From positions 3,720,001-3,784,000 of the forward strand of contig NZ_CP020105.1 of assembly GCF_002067135.1 (NCBI RefSeq): 64,000 nt of DNA. The letters run 5' to 3'. The DNA comes from Spirosoma rigui (lineage in GTDB: Bacteria > Bacteroidota > Bacteroidia > Cytophagales > Spirosomataceae). The notes beneath the pieces were generated by a model, which saw nothing but the letters and a program-made list of their open reading frames with translations, ran no database searches and was not told where the DNA came from. Each line of letters begins with the position of its first letter. The stretch's first letter is position 1. Position numbers and translations under genes: made by a program. Below, piece after piece: positions 44,188 to 51,640 of the stretch.

Positions 44188-44536
44188 GCCTAGTAGTTAG
44201 ATAGGGTGTTCGCAAGAATAAAAAATAGTGAGCACACTAAAAATTATGATACTTTATATGTTTATTTTACAATATTTATGAATTGAATGAATAGTGTTAC
44301 TGATTTGCTAATTATGCCATTACTGTCGATACTGTTTTCACACCTTTATGCTTGCTGGTAAGCATAAAGGTGTGAAAACAGTATCGGCGTTAAATTCGTC
44401 AACGGTACAAGCCGTAGGCGCCATTTAATTAAACGGTAGGTGCAGGCAACAAAAAAAACAACAGGCTGGGCTCGCTTTTATCGCATAAAAAATGGTCAGA
44501 GCGCCAACAACAGGCACTATTTGGTGTTAACCCCCT
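44188..44536. other. AT-rich divergent intergenic region
   Basis: These 349 bases separate the giant dehydrogenase (leftward) from gcdH (rightward). The left third is very AT-rich and must hold the leftward promoter, although I see no exact TAnnTTTG. A 27-bp perfect inverted repeat occupies 44327-44386. No protein frame or tRNA pattern was seen. Confidence 0.5.
44327..44386. repeat. 27-bp perfect inverted repeat in a divergent promoter region
   Basis: Arms 44327-44353 (starting CGATACTGTTTTCACACC) and 44360-44386 are exact reverse complements with a 6-nt loop (GCTGGT). It lies about 140 nt upstream of the leftward start and 150 nt upstream of the rightward start, so it terminates neither annotated gene. 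Confidence 0.75.
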
Positions 44537-45745
44537 ATGCAAGCTCCAACCCAAACATCGTCCCGTACCAGAGTTGACTCGTTCGAGTCGCCGGATTTCT
44601 ACTGTCTCGACGATCTGCTCACGGCGGAGCACAAACTCGTCCGGTCGGCCGTGCGGAATTTTGTCAAACGCGAGATTACGCCCATCGTCGAGGAGTACGC
44701 CCAGCGGGCCGAATTTCCGGCGCAGCTCGTGCCAAAATTCGGGCAGATTGGCGCGTTTGGCCCTACTATTCCGGCGGAGTACGGCGGGGGTGGTCTGGAC
44801 CAGATCAGCTACGGCCTGATGACCCAGGAGATTGAACGGGGTGATTCGGGTATGCGCTCGTGCGTGTCGGTGCAGAGTTCACTGGTTATGTACCCAATCT
44901 ACACCTTCGGTACGGAGGAGCAACGGCGTAGGTTTCTGCCCCGTCTCGCATCGGGTGAGTTGCTTGGCTGTTTCGGCCTGACGGAAGCTAACCACGGCTC
45001 CGACCCCGGGGCTATGGAAACCAATTTTATCGAGCGCAGTGATTACTACCTGCTCAATGGTGCCAAACTCTGGATCACCAACGGTCCTATTGCCGACATC
45101 GCCATTGTCTGGGCTAAAAATGACCAGGGAAAAATTCGGGGACTGATTGTTGAGCGCGGCATGGATGGATTTACCACAAACGAGATCGAAAACAAATGGT
45201 CCCTGCGAGCCAGCACAACGGGCGAGCTGGTTTTTCAGGATGTGCGCGTTCCGAAAGAGAACCTGTTACCGGAAGCATATGGGTTGAAAAGTGCGCTCAA
45301 ATGCCTTGACCAGGCCCGCTACGGCATTGCCTGGGGCGCATTGGGGGCAGCCATGGAATGCTACGAGGTAGCACGTCGCTATGCGCTCGAACGCGTTCAG
45401 TTCGGGAAGCTGATCGCGAGTTTTCAGCTGGTGCAGAAAAAACTGGCCGAAATGCTTACCGATATTACCCAGGCGCAGTTGCTTTGCTGGCGGCTGGGGA
45501 TGCTCAAAAATGAGGATAAAGCCAGTACGGCGCAGATATCGCTGGCTAAGCGCAACAATATTGAGATGGCGTTGCGGATCGCCCGCGAAGCCCGCCAGAT
45601 TTTGGGTGGGATGGGGATCACCGGTGATTTTCCGGTTATGCGGCATCTGATGAATCTGGAGTCGGTCAGTACCTACGAAGGAACCCACGACATTCACCTG
45701 CTTATTCTGGGCGCTGAAATTACGGGTATACCCGCTTACAAATAA
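44537..45745 (+). CDS. gcdH: Acyl-CoA dehydrogenase, glutaryl-CoA dehydrogenase type
   Basis: This 402-residue FAD enzyme should oxidise and decarboxylate glutaryl-CoA to crotonyl-CoA in lysine/tryptophan breakdown, passing electrons to ETF. Visible features are GCFGLTEANHGSDPG (flavin and substrate contact), KLWITNGPIADIAIVWAK, ARQILGGMGITGDFPVMRHL and the catalytic Glu in VSTYEGTHDIHLLILG. The Glu placement and the motif following it fit glutaryl-CoA dehydrogenases better than straight-chain enzymes. There are no other pathway genes nearby. Convergent with the aldehyde dehydrogenase gene across a 24-bp inverted repeat. Confidence 0.88.
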   Translation: MQAPTQTSSRTRVDSFESPDFYCLDDLLTAEHKLVRSAVRNFVKREITPIVEEYAQRAEFPAQLVPKFGQIGAFGPTIPAEYGGGGLDQISYGLMTQEIERGDSGMRSCVSVQSSLVMYPIYTFGTEEQRRRFLPRLASGELLGCFGLTEANHGSDPGAMETNFIERSDYYLLNGAKLWITNGPIADIAIVWAKNDQGKIRGLIVERGMDGFTTNEIENKWSLRASTTGELVFQDVRVPKENLLPEAYGLKSALKCLDQARYGIAWGALGAAMECYEVARRYALERVQFGKLIASFQLVQKKLAEMLTDITQAQLLCWRLGMLKNEDKASTAQISLAKRNNIEMALRIAREARQILGGMGITGDFPVMRHLMNLESVSTYEGTHDIHLLILGAEITGIPAYK

Positions 45746-45769
45746 AGTACACCCGGCGTTCAGCGGTAC

Positions 45770-45853
45770 CAATTAGCCACGAACCAGTCAGTCAGTACAG
45801 CTGCTCGTCATTCCGGCGGGCACCGTAGAGACTGACTGGTTCGTGGCTAATTG
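45770..45853. repeat. 24-bp perfect inverted repeat at a convergent junction
   Basis: Arms 45770-45793 and 45830-45853 (CAATTAGCCACGAACCAGTC and 4 more bases) are exact reverse complements around a 36-nt loop. It fills most of the 126-nt gap between gcdH (stop 45745) and the aldehyde dehydrogenase (stop 45872). There is no T run, so it is not a standard intrinsic terminator. Confidence 0.75.
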
Positions 45854-45871
45854 CTCAGGAAGCTAGTTGAC

Positions 45872-47302
45872 CTACAGTCGCTTAACAACAAAATCGATGA
45901 GTTTTCTGACGCGGTCAGTGTAGGGAGGGTAGATGAATTTCATGGTCCCAAAGTTCCGCTCCATCACTCCCCGCTGGTTCGACAGTTCCTGGAAGCTGAA
46001 GAAACCGTTCGACTTGCCGATGCCGCTGTTGTTGACTCCGCCGAAGGGTAGCTCCACGTTCCCGAACTGAAGCATCAGATCATTGATGATCGTATCGCCG
46101 GCGGAGGTACGCGCCATGAGGTAGTCGATATTCCGGCGACTCCGGCTGTGGATGTACAGGGCAAGTGGTTTTTCTTTGCTGTTGATGAGTGCCAGGGCTT
46201 CATCGGCCGTGGCGAATGGAACAACGGGCAACAACGGGCCAAAAATTTCTTCCTGCATGATCCGCATTGCGTCGTTTACCCCCTCTACTACGGTCGGCTC
46301 AATGAAATTCTGATCGGTGTTCATACGGCCGCCCATGGTTACGCGGGCTCCGCGCGCTATGGCATCGTCGAGCAGGGACCGGATGCGCTGGAAATGCCGG
46401 TTGTTCACAATTCGGGCGTAACTGTCCGACGCTTCGACCCCTTGCTCGCTGGCGTTGTACATACGCTTCACAACCTGTCGGAACTCGGCCAGAAACGGCT
46501 CCTTCACCGACTCATGTACCAGCACGTAGTCGGGTGCAATGCAGGTCTGGCCGTTGTTGAGGTATTTACCCCAGGCGATCTGTTCGGCGGCCGTTTTGAG
46601 GTTGGCCGTTTCGTCGACGATCGAGGGTGATTTACCGCCCAGCTCCAGGGTGACCGAAGCCAGGTGTTTGGCTGCTGCGGCCATTACGACCTTACCAACT
46701 GCCGGGCTGCCCGTAAAGAAAACGTGGTTAAAAGGTAGTTCCAGCAAGGCCTGCGACACACTCGCGTCTCCTTCGAACACCGCTACCTCCTCCACCGGAA
46801 ACAACTCCTGCACCATCTGGCTGATAAACCGGGCTGTGTTAGGCGCCATTTCGGACGGTTTCAGAATGCAGACATTACCCGCTGCGATGGCCGATACGAG
46901 CGGTTTTACAAGAAGCGCAAAGGGATAGTTCCAGGCCGAAAAGATGAGGACGTTCCCCTTGGGCTCGTGCCGGATCGACGAACGCGTACCAATCAGGCTA
47001 AGGGGGGTGGGCAGTTGCTGGGGCCGCATCCACCGCTTTAGATTCCTGATGATGTGCTTGATCTCGGCATTCACTGACATTAGTTCTCCCAAACCTACCT
47101 CGGCGGTGGGCTTACGGAAATCGTCGTACATGGCTTTCTCCAGCGCCGGCTGGTGAGCCAGTACCCACGTTTGGAGTCGCTTGATACGGTCGATCCGCTG
47201 GGCCGCGGTTGTCAGGGCCATCTGGGGCGCAAACTGGCGCTGTTTAGTAAAAACGGCCTGTATGTCGCGGTCAAGATCGGTAGCCAGAAGAGTAGTGCTC
47301 AT
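45872..47302 (-). CDS. Class-3-like aldehyde dehydrogenase
   Basis: This 476-residue NAD(P)-dependent aldehyde dehydrogenase is of the short class-3/fatty-aldehyde type. It shows NVLIFSAWNYPFALLVKPLV (cofactor pocket), FTGSPAVGKVVMAAAAKHLA, the general-base Glu in VTLELGGKSPSIVDE and the catalytic Cys in NGQTCIAPDYVLV. The C-terminal hydrophobic tail of mammalian fatty aldehyde dehydrogenases is not evident. It is probably a detoxifying enzyme for medium- or long-chain aldehydes. Divergent from the XRE regulator gene, which might control it. Confidence 0.9.
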   Translation of the reverse strand: MSTTLLATDLDRDIQAVFTKQRQFAPQMALTTAAQRIDRIKRLQTWVLAHQPALEKAMYDDFRKPTAEVGLGELMSVNAEIKHIIRNLKRWMRPQQLPTPLSLIGTRSSIRHEPKGNVLIFSAWNYPFALLVKPLVSAIAAGNVCILKPSEMAPNTARFISQMVQELFPVEEVAVFEGDASVSQALLELPFNHVFFTGSPAVGKVVMAAAAKHLASVTLELGGKSPSIVDETANLKTAAEQIAWGKYLNNGQTCIAPDYVLVHESVKEPFLAEFRQVVKRMYNASEQGVEASDSYARIVNNRHFQRIRSLLDDAIARGARVTMGGRMNTDQNFIEPTVVEGVNDAMRIMQEEIFGPLLPVVPFATADEALALINSKEKPLALYIHSRSRRNIDYLMARTSAGDTIINDLMLQFGNVELPFGGVNNSGIGKSNGFFSFQELSNQRGVMERNFGTMKFIYPPYTDRVRKLIDFVVKRL

Positions 47303-47434
47303 GGGACGCAGGTGGGAATGCGATTTATATAAATGATTACGTTAAAAGTACAAAAAAATAGCCGGAATTGGTGGCGTTGGCATTTAAAACAGGATTGGTC
47401 TATATTAGCTGAAACTTTAGTAAACCTTAACCGG

Positions 47435-48691
47435 ATGACACTCGTTAGCGAAAACATCCGCTACCTGCGCAAGCTCAACGGCCTGACACAGGAGCAGTTC
47501 TCCCGAAAAATAAACATAAAGCGTTCGTTGTTAGGGGCTTATGAAGAAGCCCGCGCCAACCCGAATCAGCAGAACATACAAGCAATTGCTAAAGCGTTCA
47601 ATACAACCATCGAACTGCTGACCCGGCAGGACCTGCGTAAACTGCGCGAAACGCCCAACCTGAGCATTCCCCTGGGGCAACCCGGTAAAGCACCCGACGT
47701 CCGTATCCGGCATGACCATCCCGAGGGCCCCACGATTCGCTCAGACGGTAAGCTTATTGACGATACCGAGAACGACGATCCGTTTCAGCACCCCGACTTC
47801 CCCGATATTTTTGCGCAGCCCGGTCCGGCCCAGCCCGAGCCCCAGCCGTTGTCGGCGGTCCTGAATAAATACTACCGCACGCAGGACGATACCCGCGACC
47901 CGGCCAGTGGTAACCGACCGGCTCCCGTGCCGCCCGTTATCCGCTCGCCGGAACGGCCCGGTACGGGTCAGGCCGACGGAAACGCCTTTCGGCCGGTACC
48001 GGCGAGCGCACCCGTCGACCGGCTGTTTGGGCCGCCGTCTGACAACCGAACGCCCGATAACTGGACCCCGGATCGGATTACCCCGGCTTCGAACCCGATG
48101 GCCGACAGCCGGGGGAGTGGCCCGCGGCCTGCGGCACCGCGCGGTACCGAGCCACTCAGTTTTAATAATGTCTACGAAGCCCGGGGCGACGTAGCGCACC
48201 CGAGCGCATCGGCCCAACCCGTAGCACCCACGATTCCGGTGGTACGGCAACCCCAGTTTGGTGAGTACAGCCAGCGCCACCAGCAGGCTGAGTTCCTGCA
48301 TCGGCTGCCAGCCATGCACCTGCCCATTCTGCCTGAGGGACACTACCGGGCTTTCGAAGCGGGGGACGACTTTTCGTTTCCGGGGGCGCTGCTGATCGGG
48401 CAGTTTGTCCGGAACTGGTTCGACATTGCCGACGGAAAGCTTTATGTACTGTTGCTGCAAAGTACCGGTATCTGTTGCCGCCGGGTGTATAACCAGGTAA
48501 AGATCAAAGGCTCGCTGCTCCTCACTGCCGACCGGCCCGATATTCCCAACCGCGAAGTGCCACTGAAAGATGTGCTGGAAGTGTGGGAGATCAGTGCGTT
48601 TGTGAGCCAGCAGCTTCCTCCGCCACCCCCCAATACGGACCGGCTTCGGCAGCTGGTTGAGGAACTGCGTTTTGAAGTAGAACGAATCTAG
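47435..48691 (+). CDS. XRE-family regulator with S24-like C-terminal domain
   Basis: This 418-residue protein has an N-terminal XRE helix-turn-helix (about 4-65: VSENIRYLRKLNGLTQEQFS, SLLGAYEEARANPNQQNIQA). A Pro/Arg/Asp-rich linker of some 190 residues follows, then a C-terminal domain like the LexA/CI peptidase fold (YRAFEAGDDFSFPGALLIGQ, GICCRRVYNQVKIKGSLLLT, PLKDVLEVWEISAFVSQQLP). The catalytic Ser expected in GDSM is absent (GDDF) and the Lys expected before VYN is Arg, so self-cleavage is unlikely. The ATG at 47333 would add 34 residues without family likeness, so 47435 is preferred. Regulon unknown. Confidence 0.82.
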   Translation: MTLVSENIRYLRKLNGLTQEQFSRKINIKRSLLGAYEEARANPNQQNIQAIAKAFNTTIELLTRQDLRKLRETPNLSIPLGQPGKAPDVRIRHDHPEGPTIRSDGKLIDDTENDDPFQHPDFPDIFAQPGPAQPEPQPLSAVLNKYYRTQDDTRDPASGNRPAPVPPVIRSPERPGTGQADGNAFRPVPASAPVDRLFGPPSDNRTPDNWTPDRITPASNPMADSRGSGPRPAAPRGTEPLSFNNVYEARGDVAHPSASAQPVAPTIPVVRQPQFGEYSQRHQQAEFLHRLPAMHLPILPEGHYRAFEAGDDFSFPGALLIGQFVRNWFDIADGKLYVLLLQSTGICCRRVYNQVKIKGSLLLTADRPDIPNREVPLKDVLEVWEISAFVSQQLPPPPPNTDRLRQLVEELRFEVERI

Positions 48692-48709
48692 CACGATAGA
48701 AAAAGACAG

Positions 48710-48747
48710 AAAAAGCCGGGTTGATGACACATTAACCCGGCTTTTTT
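48710..48747 (+). terminator. Intrinsic terminator of the XRE regulator gene
   Basis: The 13-bp stem AAAAAGCCGGGTT (48710-48722) / AACCCGGCTTTTT (48734-48746) has an 11-nt loop and continues into T. It lies 18 nt after the stop. Confidence 0.9.
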
Positions 48748-48787
48748 ATGTGCTGGAAAGCCGTTTTCTCAGTTTGTTAAAATAATG

Positions 48788-48816
48788 TTGTGAACGTATA
48801 AAACTCTATTGATTTG
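48788..48816 (+). promoter_or_regulatory. Promoter candidate of the PNPOx-fold stress gene
   Basis: TTG (48788-48790), an 18-nt spacer and TTGATTTG (48809-48816) differ from the Bacteroidota TTG/TAnnTTTG pattern by one base. The predicted start is about 30 nt before the ATG at 48854. Confidence 0.45.
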
Positions 48817-48853
48817 ATCGAGTTATTGCTTCATACCCGACACTGATTCCTTT

Positions 48854-49366
48854 ATGCAAGCCCAACATACCCTGAACGCGGTCGAGCTGGAAAAGCTGCG
48901 CGACAAGATAAAAGATATTCGAATTGCCATGCTCACCACGATGGAAGCTGATGGCGATTTTCATACCCGCCCGATGGCTACCCACGAGATGGACCACGAC
49001 GGGACGATGTGGTTTTTCACCTACGACCATTCCAACAAGGTGGAGGAGATCAAACAACACCAACAGGTAAGCGTTGCTTTTTCAGATCCGGGGTCGGAAG
49101 TGTACGTATCGACAACGGGAACCGCGCAGGTGGTGAAAGACCAGGCCAAGATCAACGATCTATGGTCCGATTTTCTGAAAACGTGGTTCCCCAACGGCAA
49201 AGAGGACCCGTCCATCGCGTTGCTTAAGGTAACCATCCATGCCGGAGAGTTCTGGGACCGTCCGGGGGGTAAAATGGTGAAGCTGTTCGAAATGGCAAAA
49301 GGCGCGTTGACGGGTGCGACCGACAAGACCGGCCGTAACGAGAAATTCGGGGATGAGCCCCGATAG
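48854..49366 (+). CDS. Pyridoxamine 5'-phosphate oxidase-fold protein (general stress protein 26-like)
   Basis: This 170-residue split-barrel flavin-binding protein contains IRIAMLTTMEADGDFHTRPM, MWFFTYDHSNKVEEIKQHQQ and VSVAFSDPGSEVYVSTTGTA, a pattern typical of the general stress protein 26 group. Members bind FMN or FAD, but their reaction is not settled. True PNP oxidase activity is unlikely at this length. The gene is followed after 147 nt by truA. No signal peptide, so cytoplasmic. Confidence 0.85.
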   Translation: MQAQHTLNAVELEKLRDKIKDIRIAMLTTMEADGDFHTRPMATHEMDHDGTMWFFTYDHSNKVEEIKQHQQVSVAFSDPGSEVYVSTTGTAQVVKDQAKINDLWSDFLKTWFPNGKEDPSIALLKVTIHAGEFWDRPGGKMVKLFEMAKGALTGATDKTGRNEKFGDEPR

Positions 49367-49498
49367 CCGGTTTTCTGCCTGCGGCATTTAGTGAGTTTCT
49401 TTTCGTTCCTTTCTCTTTTGAATGGGGGCTTTGTGTCTGACCAGCCGGTCATGCGCAAGGCCCCCTACCGGTTACGGGCAGTTGTGAACCGGGTTGCG

Positions 49499-49506
49499 TA
49501 CTTTTG
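49499..49506 (+). promoter_or_regulatory. TAnnTTTG promoter core just upstream of truA
   Basis: TACTTTTG matches TAnnTTTG exactly and ends 7 nt before the truA ATG (49514). Transcription would start at or next to the start codon, giving a leaderless mRNA. A TTG at 49482-49484 is only 14 nt upstream, shorter than the usual spacing, so the match may be chance. Confidence 0.35.
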
Positions 49507-49513
49507 TCCCGCT

Positions 49514-50263
49514 ATGCGTTATTTTATAGAATTGGCCTACCGGGGCACCCACTACCACGGCTGGCAACGGCAACCAAATGGTTTAAGTGTGCAAGAAGTG
49601 CTGGAAACTGCCCTGTCGACGGTTCTGCGGGAACCCATTGCTATTGTAGGAAGTGGCCGGACCGATACCGGCGTTCATGCCGCCCAGCAGTATGCCCATT
49701 TCGAGACAGATCGGCCGATTCCTGATTCCCTGATACGGTCGGTGAATAGCCTCATTCCGGGCGATATTGCTGTGTACGACTGTTTTCCCGTTCAGGACCA
49801 GGACCATGCCCGCTTTACGGCTACTTACCGATACTACCAGTACCGGCTTATCCGTCGGAAAGATCCTTTCCTCGATGGGCTCGCTTATGTATTTACGTTG
49901 CCTCTCGACGTAGCGCGCATGAACGAGGCCGCCCAGCGGTTGCTGCACCACCAGGATTTCGAGAGTTTCAGCAAGGTAAAAACTGACGTGAAAACGTTTA
50001 ACTGCCGGATCGACCGGGCTGAGTGGGAGCAAAGATCGACTGGTGAACTAATATTTCACATCCGGGCGGACCGGTTTTTACGCGGTATGGTCAGGGCCGT
50101 TGTTGGTACCCTGCTGGACATTGGGCAGGGGCGGTTGAGCGTCGATGGTTTTGAGCAGATCATCGCTGCCCGTGACCGAAAAAGGGCGGGCCGGTCGGCG
50201 CCGGCAGAAGGGCTGTCGCTCGTGGCCGTGGGCTACCCCGACAACTTGTTTGAAAAACGGTAG
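49514..50263 (+). CDS. truA: tRNA pseudouridine(38-40) synthase
   Basis: This 249-residue enzyme isomerises uridines 38-40 in the tRNA anticodon arm. The catalytic Asp is in VGSGRTDTGVHAAQQYAHF. MRYFIELAYRGTHYHGWQRQ at the start and RFLRGMVRAVVGTLLDIGQG near the end are standard TruA segments. The open frame continues back to a GTG at 49391, but the ATG at 49514 gives the normal family N-terminus. The MobA-like gene follows after 50 nt. Confidence 0.95.
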   Translation: MRYFIELAYRGTHYHGWQRQPNGLSVQEVLETALSTVLREPIAIVGSGRTDTGVHAAQQYAHFETDRPIPDSLIRSVNSLIPGDIAVYDCFPVQDQDHARFTATYRYYQYRLIRRKDPFLDGLAYVFTLPLDVARMNEAAQRLLHHQDFESFSKVKTDVKTFNCRIDRAEWEQRSTGELIFHIRADRFLRGMVRAVVGTLLDIGQGRLSVDGFEQIIAARDRKRAGRSAPAEGLSLVAVGYPDNLFEKR

Positions 50264-50313
50264 AACCGGGCGATAAGCCGGATTGTTACAGTAGTAAACA
50301 ACTCCCTCATCTT

Positions 50314-50916
50314 TTGAAAATCGGAACCATTATTCTGGCTGCCGGGGACTCTTCCCGCATGGGTGGTGAACCCAAACAGCTGTTAGCCTACAAGGGGCAG
50401 TCGCTCATGCGTCGGGTAACCGAAACAGCGCTGGCCCTGCAACGGGGGCCGGTCGTGGTGGTACTGGGTGCTAACCGGGAACGGATCGTGCCCGAACTGG
50501 CTGGTCTGCCGGTCACGCTGGTCGACAATTCGAGCTGGCCGACGGGGCAGGCGTCGTCGCTTAAAACGGGCCTGGCCGCGCTCTACCTGACCAACAAAGA
50601 CATCGACGCGGTGTTAGTCCTGCATACCGATCAGCCTATGGTATCGGTTGGCTTGCTGACCCATATGCTGGACGTGCGCAACGAAGAAGGAAAAGGTATT
50701 GTGGCGTGTCGCTACGATACCCAGTTGAGCGTGCCTGCCCTGTTCAGCCGGGACTACATTACCCAGTTGCTTCAGCTGGAAGGAGACAAGGGTGTGAAGT
50801 GGGTTATTGTCAAGCACCGCGACGATTGCGTTGAAGTACCGTTTGAAGCGGGCGCTATTGACCTGGATTCCAAACGGGATGTCGTCCTGTTCGAGCAGGC
50901 GCAGGAGGCCATTTAG
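50314..50916 (+). CDS. MobA/MocA-like nucleotidyltransferase
   Basis: This 200-residue protein has the GT-A-like nucleotidyltransferase fold. The CTP/GTP-binding loop is IGTIILAAGDSSRMGGEPKQ, WPTGQASSLKTGLAAL follows, and the metal-binding Asp is probably in VLVLHTDQPMVS. It resembles molybdenum cofactor cytidylyltransferases (MocA). No molybdenum-cofactor genes or xanthine dehydrogenase are near, so the role is uncertain. Translation must begin at TTG (50314-50316), since no ATG in frame precedes the nucleotide-binding motif. Confidence 0.85.
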   Translation: MKIGTIILAAGDSSRMGGEPKQLLAYKGQSLMRRVTETALALQRGPVVVVLGANRERIVPELAGLPVTLVDNSSWPTGQASSLKTGLAALYLTNKDIDAVLVLHTDQPMVSVGLLTHMLDVRNEEGKGIVACRYDTQLSVPALFSRDYITQLLQLEGDKGVKWVIVKHRDDCVEVPFEAGAIDLDSKRDVVLFEQAQEAI

Positions 50917-50938
50917 GCACGCTAAACGAGTTAATTGT

Positions 50939-50969
50939 TTTGGAATGCATCTTGACGTCAGTAGATTTC
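50939..50969 (+). promoter_or_regulatory. Promoter candidate of the DinB gene
   Basis: TTTG (50939-50942), a 19-nt spacer and TAGATTTC (50962-50969) match the Bacteroidota promoter pattern except for the last base. The predicted transcription start is about 35 nt before the ATG at 51010. Confidence 0.5.
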
Positions 50970-51009
50970 GTATGTTGTACCGGAGGATGTATACGTTAGG
51001 GACGAACTC

Positions 51010-51594
51010 ATGCAAAAATTTACTACTGCCCATCAGCTACAGGCCCGTCTGGCTGCCGTACTCGATACGGTCAGTCGTGAATTCAAGCCCCAGTCCGACG
51101 CCCAGCTGCGGTGGAAGCCATCGCCCGACCGCTGGAGCGTACTGGAATGCGTTCAACACCTGAACCTGGCCGAGCGGTTTTACATCCGCAATATCCAGCA
51201 CAAAGTCGACGCGCTGGGCCTGGTGCAGACGCCCCCTGTCGATCAGACCCTGGAGTCCGACTGGGTGGGTAAGGCGTTACTGTACATCGTTGATCCCAAA
51301 ACAACCCTGAAGTTTCCCGCGCCGGGGATCATTCGGCCCCGGCGTCCCGAAGAACTTAACCCGGCGGAGGTACTAAACCAGTTTATTGAGTTGCAGACCA
51401 TCCTGCACGATCTGCTCGACAAAGCCGTTTACCTGGACTGGAACAACGACAAGGTATCGACATTGTTCGGCAACTGGTTAAAGATCCGGCTTGGCGATGC
51501 ACTCCTGATGCTGGTAGCCCATACGGAACGCCACATGAATCAGGCCATGCGCGTCCGGAACGAGATGAGCAGCCTGACGCAGGCCCATTCCTAA
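51010..51594 (+). CDS. DinB-family putative metal-dependent hydrolase
   Basis: This 194-residue four-helix-bundle protein is of the DinB/YfiT group. The metal His residues are probably those in SVLECVQHLNLAERFYI and LMLVAHTERHMNQAMRVRNE. Tryptophan-containing KPSPDRWSVLE is typical of the first loop. Members include thiol transferases (bacillithiol or other) and uncharacterised stress proteins. The last three codons (Ala-His-Ser) and the stop lie inside a perfect palindrome shared with the convergent metal-efflux gene. Confidence 0.85.
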   Translation: MQKFTTAHQLQARLAAVLDTVSREFKPQSDAQLRWKPSPDRWSVLECVQHLNLAERFYIRNIQHKVDALGLVQTPPVDQTLESDWVGKALLYIVDPKTTLKFPAPGIIRPRRPEELNPAEVLNQFIELQTILHDLLDKAVYLDWNNDKVSTLFGNWLKIRLGDALLMLVAHTERHMNQAMRVRNEMSSLTQAHS

Positions 51595-51640
51595 CCAAAA
51601 CGGGGAGCCAGATGGCTCCCCGTTTTGGTTAGGAATGGGC
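51583..51640. terminator. 27-bp perfect palindromic terminator containing both convergent stop codons
   Basis: Arms 51583-51609 and 51614-51640 are exact reverse complements around a 4-nt loop, and the core GGGGAGCC/GGCTCCCC is strong. Stop codons of the DinB gene (51592-51594) and of the leftward efflux gene (51629-51631) sit in opposite arms. Each gene's last codons are GCC CAT TCC TAA. TTTTGG follows the GC core on both strands, so it probably terminates both transcripts. Confidence 0.88.
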
